This document shows positions 13,533 through 21,120 of a stretch of 64,000 bases of DNA, in pieces. The position numbers and the translations under genes are program-made. The first letter of the stretch is position 1. Every line of letters begins with the position of its first letter. Below the pieces are notes generated by a model, which saw only the letters and a list, made by a program, of their open reading frames with translations, ran no database searches and was not told the origin of the DNA. Origin of the DNA: Fimbriimonadales bacterium (GTDB lineage: Bacteria; Armatimonadota; Fimbriimonadia; Fimbriimonadales; GBS-DC); assembly GCA_026003075.1 (NCBI GenBank), contig BPGO01000007.1:1-64000 (forward strand), given 5' to 3'.

Positions 13533-14534
13533 ATGGATCGAGCCGTCGGGCGCTGGTTAGGGTTCACTCTGTTAGGTGTGGGCGTTGCGTGGGCTGCCGC
13601 CAACACGACGGAGACGCGCCTCAAGTTGCTTCACGACTACGCGGTCTCGGTTAACGAGGTGCGGCTCGCTCAGGGGTTGCCGCCTTTGAAGTTGAACGAG
13701 AGCCTCTGCGAGGCAGCCCAAACCTATGCCGAAACGCTCCTGCAAGCGGGGCAGATTCGCCATGTCGATGCGCAAGGGCGACGCGCCGACTATCGGGTGG
13801 CGACCGTGGGATATTTTTATCACCGTCTGGGCGAAAATCTCGCAGCAGGACAGCTTTCCTGGGAACGCGCGTTGGAAATGTGGTTGCGAAGCCCGTCCCA
13901 CCGTGCCAACCTTCTGAACGCCGACTACTGTGAACTGGGCATCGGGTTCGCGGCGGATGATACCAATCGCTCTCGAGCCACATGGACGCAACTGCTGGGC
14001 ACGCGACGCCATATCTATCCCGTCATCATTAATTTAGACGCTTTCGCCACCGATTCGCCAATGGTCTCGGTCTATGTGCATGGGGCACGCGAAGCGTACG
14101 CGATGCGCTACCGCATCGATGAGGGCGCGTGGAGCGAGTGGCAAGCCCCCTGCGAGTGGTTGCGCTGCCGCCTGCCCGAATGGGAAGGCGACCACACCGT
14201 CACGGTGCAACTGCGTATCGGAGGGCGTGTGTACGAAGCGTCAGATGAGATCTATCTCCAGAGCCGAACCCTCTTCGCTGAGGTCGCGGGCGAGGGTCAG
14301 CGCAACGACGAATCGCGCACCCGACGCCTTCAGCACGCGCGCGCAGGCATCGAGCGTGCTGCCTGTGGTAAACACATCGTCCAGCAGAGCGAGGGCGCGT
14401 CCCTGAACACGGTCGGAGCGAACGACTTCGAAAGCGTCCTGCACATTTTGAAGGCGTTCGGCTTGACGCAGCCCCACTTGCGGGCGTCGGTAGCGCCGCC
14501 GACAGAGCGCATCCTTCAGCACGGGGATGCCTGA
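13533..14534 (+). CDS. secreted CAP/SCP-domain protein (YkwD-like)
   Basis: Signal peptide (RWLGFTLLGVGVAWAAA) followed by a CAP domain: VNEVRLAQGLPPLKLNESLC, then a HVD-type strand, the GENLA motif and the WLRSPSHRANLL signature. ATG 13533 has AAGGAGGG at a good spacing; the ATG at 13527 abuts it. The conserved part ends near 14010 and a further beta-rich segment runs to about 14270. The last ~95 codons lie antisense to comF and look like non-coding sequence (Arg-rich, no pattern), so the natural stop may have been lost by an indel near 14250. Such proteins are often extracellular; the enzymatic role is unknown. Confidence 0.75.
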   Translation: MDRAVGRWLGFTLLGVGVAWAAANTTETRLKLLHDYAVSVNEVRLAQGLPPLKLNESLCEAAQTYAETLLQAGQIRHVDAQGRRADYRVATVGYFYHRLGENLAAGQLSWERALEMWLRSPSHRANLLNADYCELGIGFAADDTNRSRATWTQLLGTRRHIYPVIINLDAFATDSPMVSVYVHGAREAYAMRYRIDEGAWSEWQAPCEWLRCRLPEWEGDHTVTVQLRIGGRVYEASDEIYLQSRTLFAEVAGEGQRNDESRTRRLQHARAGIERAACGKHIVQQSEGASLNTVGANDFESVLHILKAFGLTQPHLRASVAPPTERILQHGDA

Positions 14535-14972
14535 AAGCTGGCTCAACTGCTCCGCCAGCAATTCCGCCTGATTGAACCCACGCAGCGCCCGCCGCACAGG
14601 GTGAATCGGCACCGGCGCAAGCGCATCCACCTGACGCCAAGCCGTATGCTCCGGGCGACTCCACGCCTGCCACAGCTGCTCCGCTAATGGGATCGCTGCG
14701 CGACGCCAGCGACGAAACTTCAAGTTCAAAATCGCACGGCGCAGGCTGCCCTGATACAGCCCAGCGCACACCACCCCATCAAATGCAAACACGCGCCCCC
14801 GACAAGAGCGGCAATCGCCTAAGCCACGCAAGGGAACCCCACACCGACGGCACGCAGGCGGTAAAATCGGCGCAATCGCCCCAGCGCACGCGGAACAAAA
14901 CAGTACGGCAGAAAAACGCCCGCACGCCACGCAACGCGGCGGATACAGCGCGTCCCACAGCCAACGCCACAT
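14241..14972 (-). CDS. comF: ComF-family phosphoribosyltransferase-like protein
   Basis: 243 residues. An N-terminal double zinc ribbon (CVACGRF, FCSACAG, CRRCGVP and CRSCRG pairs) is followed by a PRPP-binding loop (ALLDDVFTTGSTLDAC). The family is linked to DNA uptake and recombination in naturally competent bacteria; its biochemical role is unclear. It is downstream of the BON-domain gene on the same strand (3-base gap). Its 3' 294 bases overlap the convergent CAP gene. Confidence 0.9.
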   Translation of the reverse strand: MWRWLWDALYPPRCVACGRFSAVLFCSACAGAIAPILPPACRRCGVPLRGLGDCRSCRGRVFAFDGVVCAGLYQGSLRRAILNLKFRRWRRAAIPLAEQLWQAWSRPEHTAWRQVDALAPVPIHPVRRALRGFNQAELLAEQLSQLSGIPVLKDALCRRRYRRPQVGLRQAERLQNVQDAFEVVRSDRVQGRALALLDDVFTTGSTLDACARVLKASGARFVVALTLARDLSEEGSALEIDLI

Positions 14973-14975
14973 CCC

Positions 14976-15212
14976 CTAACGGAAAATCACATCCACCACC
15001 ACATCGCGAATGCCCGGACGCTGACGCAGAATGCGACGGATAATTTCCATTTCCGCCTTCACATCGATGTCGTGCCCGCGCATCCCACTCACCGTGCCGC
15101 GCAAATAGACCACGCCATGAAACACTTGCACATCGAGCCGCGAGGTGTCCAAGTGGCGCTTGCTAATCTCGCGCAGCACCATACGGCGGGTCTCCACATC
15201 CGCTAATGCCAT
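14976..15212 (-). CDS. small BON-domain protein
   Basis: 78 residues covering one BON domain: helix, then VQVFHGVVYLRGTVSG, an acidic helix and IRDVVVDVIFR. BON domains bind phospholipid or glycan, but no signal peptide is present, so it is probably cytoplasmic. AGGAGGT lies 9 bases before the ATG, and a TATAAT box is at 15233-15238. comF follows after 3 bases. Confidence 0.75.
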   Translation of the reverse strand: MALADVETRRMVLREISKRHLDTSRLDVQVFHGVVYLRGTVSGMRGHDIDVKAEMEIIRRILRQRPGIRDVVVDVIFR

Positions 15213-15232
15213 CGCTCATGACCTCCTGACTA

Positions 15233-15238
15233 ATTATA
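15233..15238 (-). promoter_or_regulatory. -10 box of BON-comF operon
   Basis: TATAAT (minus strand), 20 bases before the BON gene ATG. Confidence 0.5.
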
Positions 15239-15281
15239 GCCCAAACCGAACACAGGAACCGAACTCGAGGTTAAATCGTAG

Positions 15282-15287
15282 TATAAT
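15282..15287 (+). promoter_or_regulatory. candidate promoter and long leader of prkA
   Basis: TATAAT followed by about 285 bases before the prkA ATG. The leader (15288-15572) holds no supportable gene and no riboswitch class that I recognise. A short inverted pair (CCTGCCG...CGGGCAG) near 15310-15330 is visible. Confidence 0.4.
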
Positions 15288-15572
15288 TGCATGGCAGGAA
15301 ATCATCCTCCTGCCGCAACGGGCAGTATCCTTTTAGAACTGGCGTTTGGCTGGCTTGCCTCAGGAGTATACGCGGTTTGTACAGCGTGTATGGAATATAT
15401 CCTCCACGGGTCCGAAACCCCTGCGATTCGAATCGAGTCTAACCGATAATCTTAAAAGCGTCGTCGGGGAAACCCAATATCCTTACAGCATGGGGTGAAA
15501 CTAATGAGGCACACCGAACGCCCGTCGCGGGAACACGCGACCCGACTGCCTGCGGAACGCACAAGGGGGTCT

Positions 15573-17510
15573 ATGAGCATGAGCGCATCCGATTTCTTGC
15601 GCCAGATTGAAGAACAGCGACGGCTGGAAAAACAGATTGCATGGGAAGGCACTTTTCGGGAGTATCTGGAGATTGTCCAGCAGAACCCGAAAGTAGCGAA
15701 CCTCGCGCACGCGCGCGTCTACGACATGATTATGAGCGCGGGCGTTGAAGATCACGGCGACGGACACCCCCGAGAGTATAAGTTTTTCACTTCGGAACTG
15801 TTCGGCATGGAGCGCACCCTCCAGCAGCTCGTAGAAGAGTATTTCGCACCCGCCGCGAAACGGCTCGATGTGCGCAAACGCATCCTGCTGCTCGTGGGGC
15901 CCGTCGGAGGCGGGAAATCGACGCTGGTGACGATGCTCAAACGCGGGCTCGAACGCTACTCGCGCACGGACGAAGGCGCGGTCTATGCCATCAAAGACTG
16001 CCCGATGCACGAAGAGCCACTCCACCTGGTGCCCGAAGAGCTCCGCGCCGACTTCAAACGCCAATTCGGCGTGCATATCGAGGGCGACCTGTGCCCCGTG
16101 TGCCAGTGGAAACTGCGCCACGAATGGGGCGAGAACATCCAAGATGTGCCCGTCGTGCGCATCAAGTTCTCCGAACGCGAACGCGTCGGCATCGGAACCT
16201 TCAAGCCCTCCGACCCGAAATCCCAAGATGTCTCCGAACTCACCGGCAGCGTGAACCTGAACCTACTGACCCAAATCGGCGTGGAATCCGACCCGCGAGT
16301 CTACAACTTCGATGGCGAACTCAATAAGGCGAACCGCGGCATCATGGAGTTCATCGAAATGCTCAAAGCCGACAAGCGGTTCCTGTATGAACTCAACACC
16401 GTCGCGGGCGAGCAGATGATCAAAATCGGACGCTTCGCGCTCATCTACACCGATGTGGTCGTGATTGCGCACACCAACGAGTACGAGTACAACGCCTACT
16501 TCTCCAACAAAGAGAACGAGGCGATGATCGACCGCATGTTCGTGGTCAAAGTGCCCTACAACCTGCAGGTCTCCCAAGAGGTGCGCATCTACGAAAAACT
16601 GATTCAGCAATCGCAGTGGAGCGATGAGACGCAAGACCTTTCGAAAGTGCATATCGCGCCACACTCGTTGCGCGTGGCGGCGATGTTCGCGGTGCTTAGC
16701 CGCCTGAAACCGCCCAAGAAGAGCGGCATGTCGCTCATGACCAAAATGAAACTCTACGATGGCGAACGACAGGTCGGCGATTGGGACCAGCGCCATGTGA
16801 AAGAGTTGCGCGAGGAATACCCCGATGAGGGCTTGACGGGCGTCTCGCCACGATTTATCCTGAACCGCCTCTCCGCGGCGATGGTGCGCGGCGACAAACG
16901 CTACATCACCCCCATCGATGTGCTGCGCTCCATCCGCGACGGCTTGACCGAATACACCAATAACGAGGAAGAACGCAAGAAACTGCTCACCCTGCTCGAC
17001 GATGTGCGCAAAGAGTACGACGAGCAAATCAAGAAGGAAGTGCAACGCTTCTTCGTCTACAGCTATGAGGAAGCCGCGCATACCTTGCTGGAGAACTACC
17101 TCGATAATGTCGACGCCTATTGCAACAAGACCAAAGTGCGCGACCCGATTACCAACGAGGAAGTCGACCCCGACGAAAAACTGATGCGCAGCATCGAGGA
17201 ACAGATTGGCGTGTCGGAGAACGCCAAGCGCGAGTTCCGCGAAGGGATTATGCGCTCGGTGGCATCGCTGGCACGGCGCGGCGTCCGCTTCGAAATCGGC
17301 AGCGATGAACGCCTGCGCGAAGCCATCGAACGCAAACTGTTCGCCGACCTCAAAGATGTGGTCAAAATCACCACCTCCGCACGCACGCCAGACCCCGAAC
17401 AGCTGCGCAAAATCAACGATGTGATCGACCGCATGGTGTCGCAGGGTGGCTACACGCCCGAAAGCGCGAACGAAATCTTGCGCTATGTCGGCGCGCTGCT
17501 GAACCGCTAA
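15573..17510 (+). CDS. prkA: PrkA-type serine protein kinase (AAA+)
   Basis: 645 residues in the usual PrkA range. The N-terminal AAA domain shows GPVGGGKST (Walker A, about residue 110), the DCPMHEEPLHL segment, a CPVCQW pair and the FIEMLKADKRFLYELN motif. The C-terminal kinase-like domain follows (SRFILNRLSAA, RFFVYSYEEAAHTLLENYLDNV, DEKLMRSIEEQIG). PrkA acts in sporulation and stress or nitrogen-starvation responses in other bacteria and often sits with yeaH and spoVR, which are absent here. The start at 15573 follows AAGGGGGT; the upstream in-frame extension to 15495 is unlike the family. A strong terminator follows. Confidence 0.95.
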   Translation: MSMSASDFLRQIEEQRRLEKQIAWEGTFREYLEIVQQNPKVANLAHARVYDMIMSAGVEDHGDGHPREYKFFTSELFGMERTLQQLVEEYFAPAAKRLDVRKRILLLVGPVGGGKSTLVTMLKRGLERYSRTDEGAVYAIKDCPMHEEPLHLVPEELRADFKRQFGVHIEGDLCPVCQWKLRHEWGENIQDVPVVRIKFSERERVGIGTFKPSDPKSQDVSELTGSVNLNLLTQIGVESDPRVYNFDGELNKANRGIMEFIEMLKADKRFLYELNTVAGEQMIKIGRFALIYTDVVVIAHTNEYEYNAYFSNKENEAMIDRMFVVKVPYNLQVSQEVRIYEKLIQQSQWSDETQDLSKVHIAPHSLRVAAMFAVLSRLKPPKKSGMSLMTKMKLYDGERQVGDWDQRHVKELREEYPDEGLTGVSPRFILNRLSAAMVRGDKRYITPIDVLRSIRDGLTEYTNNEEERKKLLTLLDDVRKEYDEQIKKEVQRFFVYSYEEAAHTLLENYLDNVDAYCNKTKVRDPITNEEVDPDEKLMRSIEEQIGVSENAKREFREGIMRSVASLARRGVRFEIGSDERLREAIERKLFADLKDVVKITTSARTPDPEQLRKINDVIDRMVSQGGYTPESANEILRYVGALLNR

Positions 17511-17536
17511 ATCAGCACAGCCCGCGCCACACAAAC

Positions 17537-17582
17537 GGGGGGCTGTCTCGCACTCATATACAGCGTGAGACAGCCCCCCTTT
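17537..17582 (+). terminator. terminator of prkA
   Basis: A 13-bp perfect stem (GGGGGGCTGTCTC / GAGACAGCCCCCC) followed by TTT. Confidence 0.85.
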
Positions 17583-17684
17583 CTAACGAGAGGAGGTACA
17601 AACTTATCGACGGCAATACCCGCCTGTTGTTTCAGGGAATTGGTAGAACGGCATCCATCTGCCCAAATCCGATCGAGTATCTGC

Positions 17685-17690
17685 CATAAT
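17685..17690 (+). promoter_or_regulatory. -10 box for leaderless galT
   Basis: CATAAT (or TAATAT two bases on), 8 bases before the galT ATG. The 100 bases upstream contain an AGGAGGTACAAACTT stretch resembling 19930-19940 but no gene. Confidence 0.4.
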
Positions 17691-17698
17691 ATAGACCT

Positions 17699-18700
17699 AT
17701 GCCAGAGATTCGCTGGGACATCATCACGGAAGAGCGTGTGATTATCGCAACCGAACGCAGCCGTCGCCCGCACGATTTCAAAAAAACCGATACGCCTGCC
17801 GAGCCGAAACCTGAGTTCGTGCCGAACTGCCCGTTCTGTGTCGGCAACGAGGCGATGACCCCACCCGAAGTGAATGCCTTTCGCGAGGCAGGAACGCTCC
17901 CGAACACGCCTGGATGGTGGGTGCGCGTCGTCCCGAACAAGTTCCCCGCGCTCGCGCCCGAGGGCAACCTCCAAGCGCGCACGCAAGGAATTTACACCCT
18001 CGCGGACGGTGTGGGCGTGCATGAGGTGATTATCGAAACACCGCGCCATAACGAGACACCCGTCACGATGCCGCTCGCGCAATGGACGGATGCCTTGCGT
18101 ATGTATCAGCGTCGCTTGCAAGTCCTCTCAGAGGATGCCCGGCTGAAAACCATTCTCATCTTCCGCAACGAAGGCAAAGCGGCAGGCGCGTCCTTAGAAC
18201 ATCCCCATGCGCAACTCATAGGGCTAACCTTCGTCCCCCCCGTGCTGCAACGCCACATCGAGGGCGTGCAACGCTATCGCAGCCGATACGCCAAGCACCC
18301 CTTTGAGGCAATCATAGATCAGGAACTGCGCGAAGGGGTGCGAGTGGTGCGCCAAACCGAGCGGTTTCTCCTGTACGCGCCGTTCGCTTCGCGCGCGCCC
18401 TATGAACTGGCGATTCTGCCGCTGGAGCCAATCGCGCGATTCGAGCAGCTGCCCGACGAAACGCTTCAGGAGTTTGCCGCGTTGCTCCAAGATGCCCTGC
18501 GCCGCCTCCATACCGCGCTGAACGATCCGCCCTATAACGCGATGCTATTCACTGCCCCCAACGGCTACGACGACGAATTCTGGCTGCATCTGCGGATAGC
18601 ACCGCGCTTGAGCATCGACGCGGGCTTCGAACTGGGATCCGGTGTAGGCATTAACATCACTGCCCCAGAAGATGCTGCGCGATACCTGCGGGAAGTATAG
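17699..18700 (+). CDS. galT: galactose-1-phosphate uridylyltransferase family
   Basis: 333-residue HIT-superfamily nucleotidyltransferase. Residues NCPFC (43-47) supply a zinc-binding pair. The active-site HPHAQ (168-172) carries the nucleophilic His170; the usual form is HPHGQ. The N-terminal VIIATERSRRPHDF matches the family. It should exchange UMP between UDP-glucose and a hexose 1-phosphate in the Leloir pathway. Related enzymes use ADP-glucose, so the sugar nucleotide is not settled. No other gal genes adjoin it. Confidence 0.85.
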   Translation: MPEIRWDIITEERVIIATERSRRPHDFKKTDTPAEPKPEFVPNCPFCVGNEAMTPPEVNAFREAGTLPNTPGWWVRVVPNKFPALAPEGNLQARTQGIYTLADGVGVHEVIIETPRHNETPVTMPLAQWTDALRMYQRRLQVLSEDARLKTILIFRNEGKAAGASLEHPHAQLIGLTFVPPVLQRHIEGVQRYRSRYAKHPFEAIIDQELREGVRVVRQTERFLLYAPFASRAPYELAILPLEPIARFEQLPDETLQEFAALLQDALRRLHTALNDPPYNAMLFTAPNGYDDEFWLHLRIAPRLSIDAGFELGSGVGINITAPEDAARYLREV

Positions 18701-18702
18701 GG

Positions 18703-18708
18703 TACAAT
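18703..18708 (+). promoter_or_regulatory. -10 box for leaderless zinc-ribbon gene
   Basis: GG-TACAAT starting 2 bases after the galT stop codon, then 9 bases, then the ATG at 18718. Confidence 0.55.
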
Positions 18709-18717
18709 TTCCCTACC

Positions 18718-19041
18718 ATGAAGTGTCCTGTGTGCAATCTTGAGCTGCAGATGGCGACGCGGGCGGGCATCGAAATCGACTATTGCCCCAACTGTCGGGG
18801 GGTTTGGTTAGACCGCGGCGAGCTCGACAAGATTATCGAGCGACACATCCAAGAAACCCAAAGCCTCGCACACGGCGTGCCGCCCCCTCACGCGCCCGAA
18901 CCCAGCCCACCGCCCTATCGGGGTGAGCCAGCCCGACCAAAGCGGCATTACGATGAGGACGACGATTACTACCACGATCCGCAGCGCAAACGCCGCAAGA
19001 AGCGCGATTGGCTCGAAGACCTGTTCGATATCTTCGACTAA
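18718..19041 (+). CDS. TFIIB-type zinc-ribbon protein
   Basis: 107 residues. The first 40 form a zf-TFIIB domain: MKCPVCNLELQM, then YCPNCRGVWLDRGELDKI, four cysteines in two CxxC knuckles. The tail is proline-rich, then strongly acidic (DEDDDYY), then basic (KRRKKRDW), and ends in an acidic amphipathic patch (LEDLFDIFD). Function of these small bacterial proteins is unknown. It is predicted to be translated from a leaderless message. Confidence 0.85.
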   Translation: MKCPVCNLELQMATRAGIEIDYCPNCRGVWLDRGELDKIIERHIQETQSLAHGVPPPHAPEPSPPPYRGEPARPKRHYDEDDDYYHDPQRKRRKKRDWLEDLFDIFD

Positions 19042-19116
19042 TCCAAGCGATCCCCGGGATGCCTATAACAGGGTAGACCCCTTTCGATCCCCAAGCACTT
19101 GGTTCGTCGAATAGGC

Positions 19117-19122
19117 TATAAT
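19117..19122 (+). promoter_or_regulatory. -10 box of pseudopilin gene
   Basis: GGC-TATAAT, 15 bases before the ATG; GAGGTA lies between as a weak ribosome binding site. Confidence 0.5.
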
Positions 19123-19137
19123 ACTCGTGAGGTAACT

Positions 19138-19896
19138 ATGCGAAACCGTGACGGCTTTACCCTGATTGAGCTGCTGGTCGTGATTGCGATTATCGCGATT
19201 CTGGCGGCGATTCTGTTTCCTGTGTTTGCGCAGGCGCGGGAGCGCGCCCGACAAACACAGTGCCTCTCGAACGCGCGTCAACTGGCGCTGGCGGTCATGA
19301 GCTATGTGCAGGACTATGATGAGGCGTTCATGCCTTCGACCAACTATGCCGTGCCCACCAGTGTTCCCGAGCGGATTTGGACACGCATTATCCAACCTTA
19401 TGTACGCGACACGGGGATTTTTATCTGTCCCAGTGCGCAACGGGCAGGTTTCCCAACCGACTGGTCGCAGCGGGGCGTGGGTTCCATCGGCTATACCGCG
19501 GCGACGGCATACGATCCGCAGCAGTTGGAAGGGTTCAACACGCCTGCCTACCTGCCGCAAATGGAAGAGCCTGCACGCACGCCGATGTTCGGCGACACCG
19601 CAAGTGGGCCCACTACCGAGAAGTATCGGGGCTATGTGTTTGACCCGTATGTGGGCGAACCGAACCCGCGCGACCCACGCTTGGGAACGCCGCTCGTGGC
19701 AGACCGCGACCTCGTGCGCGAGCTGAACCACCTACCGCCCTCCCAGCTGAAGCCTCTCTACGCCCGCCACTTCGCCACAGGCGACAACCGCGGGTTGGCA
19801 ACGCTCATCTTCGGCGACGGACACGCCAAAGCCTACTCCGCCGCCTCCATTCTGGCACAAGATCGAGGCGCGAACCTACTCTGGCGATTCCGATAG
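19138..19896 (+). CDS. type IV pilin-like (DUF1559-style) pseudopilin
   Basis: 252 residues. The N terminus has the prepilin peptidase site and helix ([19 protein letters not shown]): cleavage after G6, methylation of the new Phe, Glu5 of the mature protein present. The helix continues to [37 protein letters not shown], the hallmark of the large prepilin-like families of Planctomycetota and Armatimonadota. The C-terminal part holds a [10 protein letters not shown] motif, the usual end of this group. It probably is a minor or secreted pseudopilin; paralogues are usually numerous. Confidence 0.9.
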   Translation: MRNRDGFTLIELLVVIAIIAILAAILFPVFAQARERARQTQCLSNARQLALAVMSYVQDYDEAFMPSTNYAVPTSVPERIWTRIIQPYVRDTGIFICPSAQRAGFPTDWSQRGVGSIGYTAATAYDPQQLEGFNTPAYLPQMEEPARTPMFGDTASGPTTEKYRGYVFDPYVGEPNPRDPRLGTPLVADRDLVRELNHLPPSQLKPLYARHFATGDNRGLATLIFGDGHAKAYSAASILAQDRGANLLWRFR

Positions 19897-19987
19897 AACG
19901 ATACAGGCGAAATCTCCCCCTCTCTCGACAGGAGGTACAATATCAACGGCGAATCACTCTGTGGAAGAATCGAGAGGGATGATTTCT

Positions 19988-20338
19988 ATGTTCGCGTTGA
20001 ACTTCTACACGGATTTGTACGAGGATATGTTGCGTTCCCTGCGCAAGACGGCGACGATTCGTCTGGGCGACAAGTCGCGCAAATACAGCGCAGGGCAGAT
20101 TGTGTGGATTACGGTCGGACCGCGCTTCGGTAGACGAAAGCGACTGTTCACAGCGATTCTGGATCGCGTGGAGGTCAAGCCAATCTCTGACCTCAGCCCG
20201 CGCGATATCGAACGCGAGAACCCAGAGTTCCGCACGGTGGAAGATGTCATCGCCCTGCTGGAGCGTATCTATGACCGTCCCGTGTCGATGGACGATCTCG
20301 TGACGGTCATCTATTTTTCGCCCGTAGACGAAGGCTGA
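19988..20338 (+). CDS. ASCH/PUA-like small protein
   Basis: 116 residues. The segment LRSLRKTATIRLGDKSRKYSAGQIVWITVG followed by a beta-strand, ISDLSPRDIERENPEF and a final VTVIYFSPV matches the ASCH fold, which binds RNA or nucleotides. ATG 19988 has GAGAGGGA at 7-8 bases; ATG 19979 would abut that site. It overlaps the 3' end of the convergent DUF2993 gene by 28 bases. The exact ligand is unknown. Confidence 0.65.
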   Translation: MFALNFYTDLYEDMLRSLRKTATIRLGDKSRKYSAGQIVWITVGPRFGRRKRLFTAILDRVEVKPISDLSPRDIERENPEFRTVEDVIALLERIYDRPVSMDDLVTVIYFSPVDEG

Positions 20339-21120
20339 GGGATCCAGACTTTCCCGATGGCGCGCATTTTGCCGAGTTCACTCTGTACTTTCTCGACCGT
20401 CAAGCCATCATAAAGCCCTAAGTCGCGGTCGATATCGATAATCGGGTTCAGGAACTGGCGCAACACATCGGCGGATTCGGGAGGGAGGTTCGCGCCTTCA
20501 ATCTGGATCTGGACATCGGTGAGGTCTAAGTAGCGTCCCGCGCGTGGGGCGAGCGTGCCCACAGCGCGGAACCGCACCTCGCCCACAAACAACGCGGCAA
20601 CCCCCTGAACAACCGTTTGCTCCGGAGTGATTCGAACGGTAACCTCCCGTATGTAGGGAGCGTACTTGCGCACGATGTAGGCGGCGAGGTCGGTCTCGTT
20701 GACCACGATCTCGCATGCGCCGACACCCGTCGCACTCAACCGAAAAATGCGCTTGGACAGTGCCAGCCCTTTGTCGTAGTAGATATCGGGGATAACCGCC
20801 GTAGCGCTCTCGGCGCGAAGCCCGCGCAGGCTGGCGTTCTCCAGGTGCAGCACGAACTGCCGTATCCGCCCCGATTGAGGGCGGTTCGGCTCCAGCGTGA
20901 ACGGCAGTCCGTTCATCGTGAAGTTGCGAGCGCGCACGGTGAGGGTCTTGAGACGCCCCTGCACCAACCCATCGACGCCGTCGGGAACAATCTTCACACG
21001 GAACTCGCCGCTACCGATACGCTGTTGAATCTCTCGGGCGGCGCTCTTCTCGATCTCGCGTAAGGCGCTCCGCCCCAGCGTCAGCACAATCGCAAAGAGC
21101 GCCAGCCATTCGCGCCTCAA
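20311..21120 (-). CDS. DUF2993 (LmeA-like) secreted protein
   Basis: 269 residues. An N-terminal hydrophobic segment (LALFAIVLTLGRSAL) exports it. The rest is the DUF2993 pattern of amphipathic strands (VDGLVQGRLKTLTVRARNF, ENASLRGLRA, a NETDLAAYI-type motif). The mycobacterial relative LmeA binds phospholipid; a role in lipid handling in the envelope is an inference. Its ATG overlaps the stop of the TPR gene by 4 bases, so the two are co-translated. Confidence 0.75.
   Translation of the reverse strand: MRREWLALFAIVLTLGRSALREIEKSAAREIQQRIGSGEFRVKIVPDGVDGLVQGRLKTLTVRARNFTMNGLPFTLEPNRPQSGRIRQFVLHLENASLRGLRAESATAVIPDIYYDKGLALSKRIFRLSATGVGACEIVVNETDLAAYIVRKYAPYIREVTVRITPEQTVVQGVAALFVGEVRFRAVGTLAPRAGRYLDLTDVQIQIEGANLPPESADVLRQFLNPIIDIDRDLGLYDGLTVEKVQSELGKMRAIGKVWIPQPSSTGEK

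Noticed and set aside
16263-17534. 423-codon minus-strand frame opposite prkA
   Set aside because: Shadow of the prkA codon bias; the product is His/Phe/Asp-rich with no domain, while prkA is certain.
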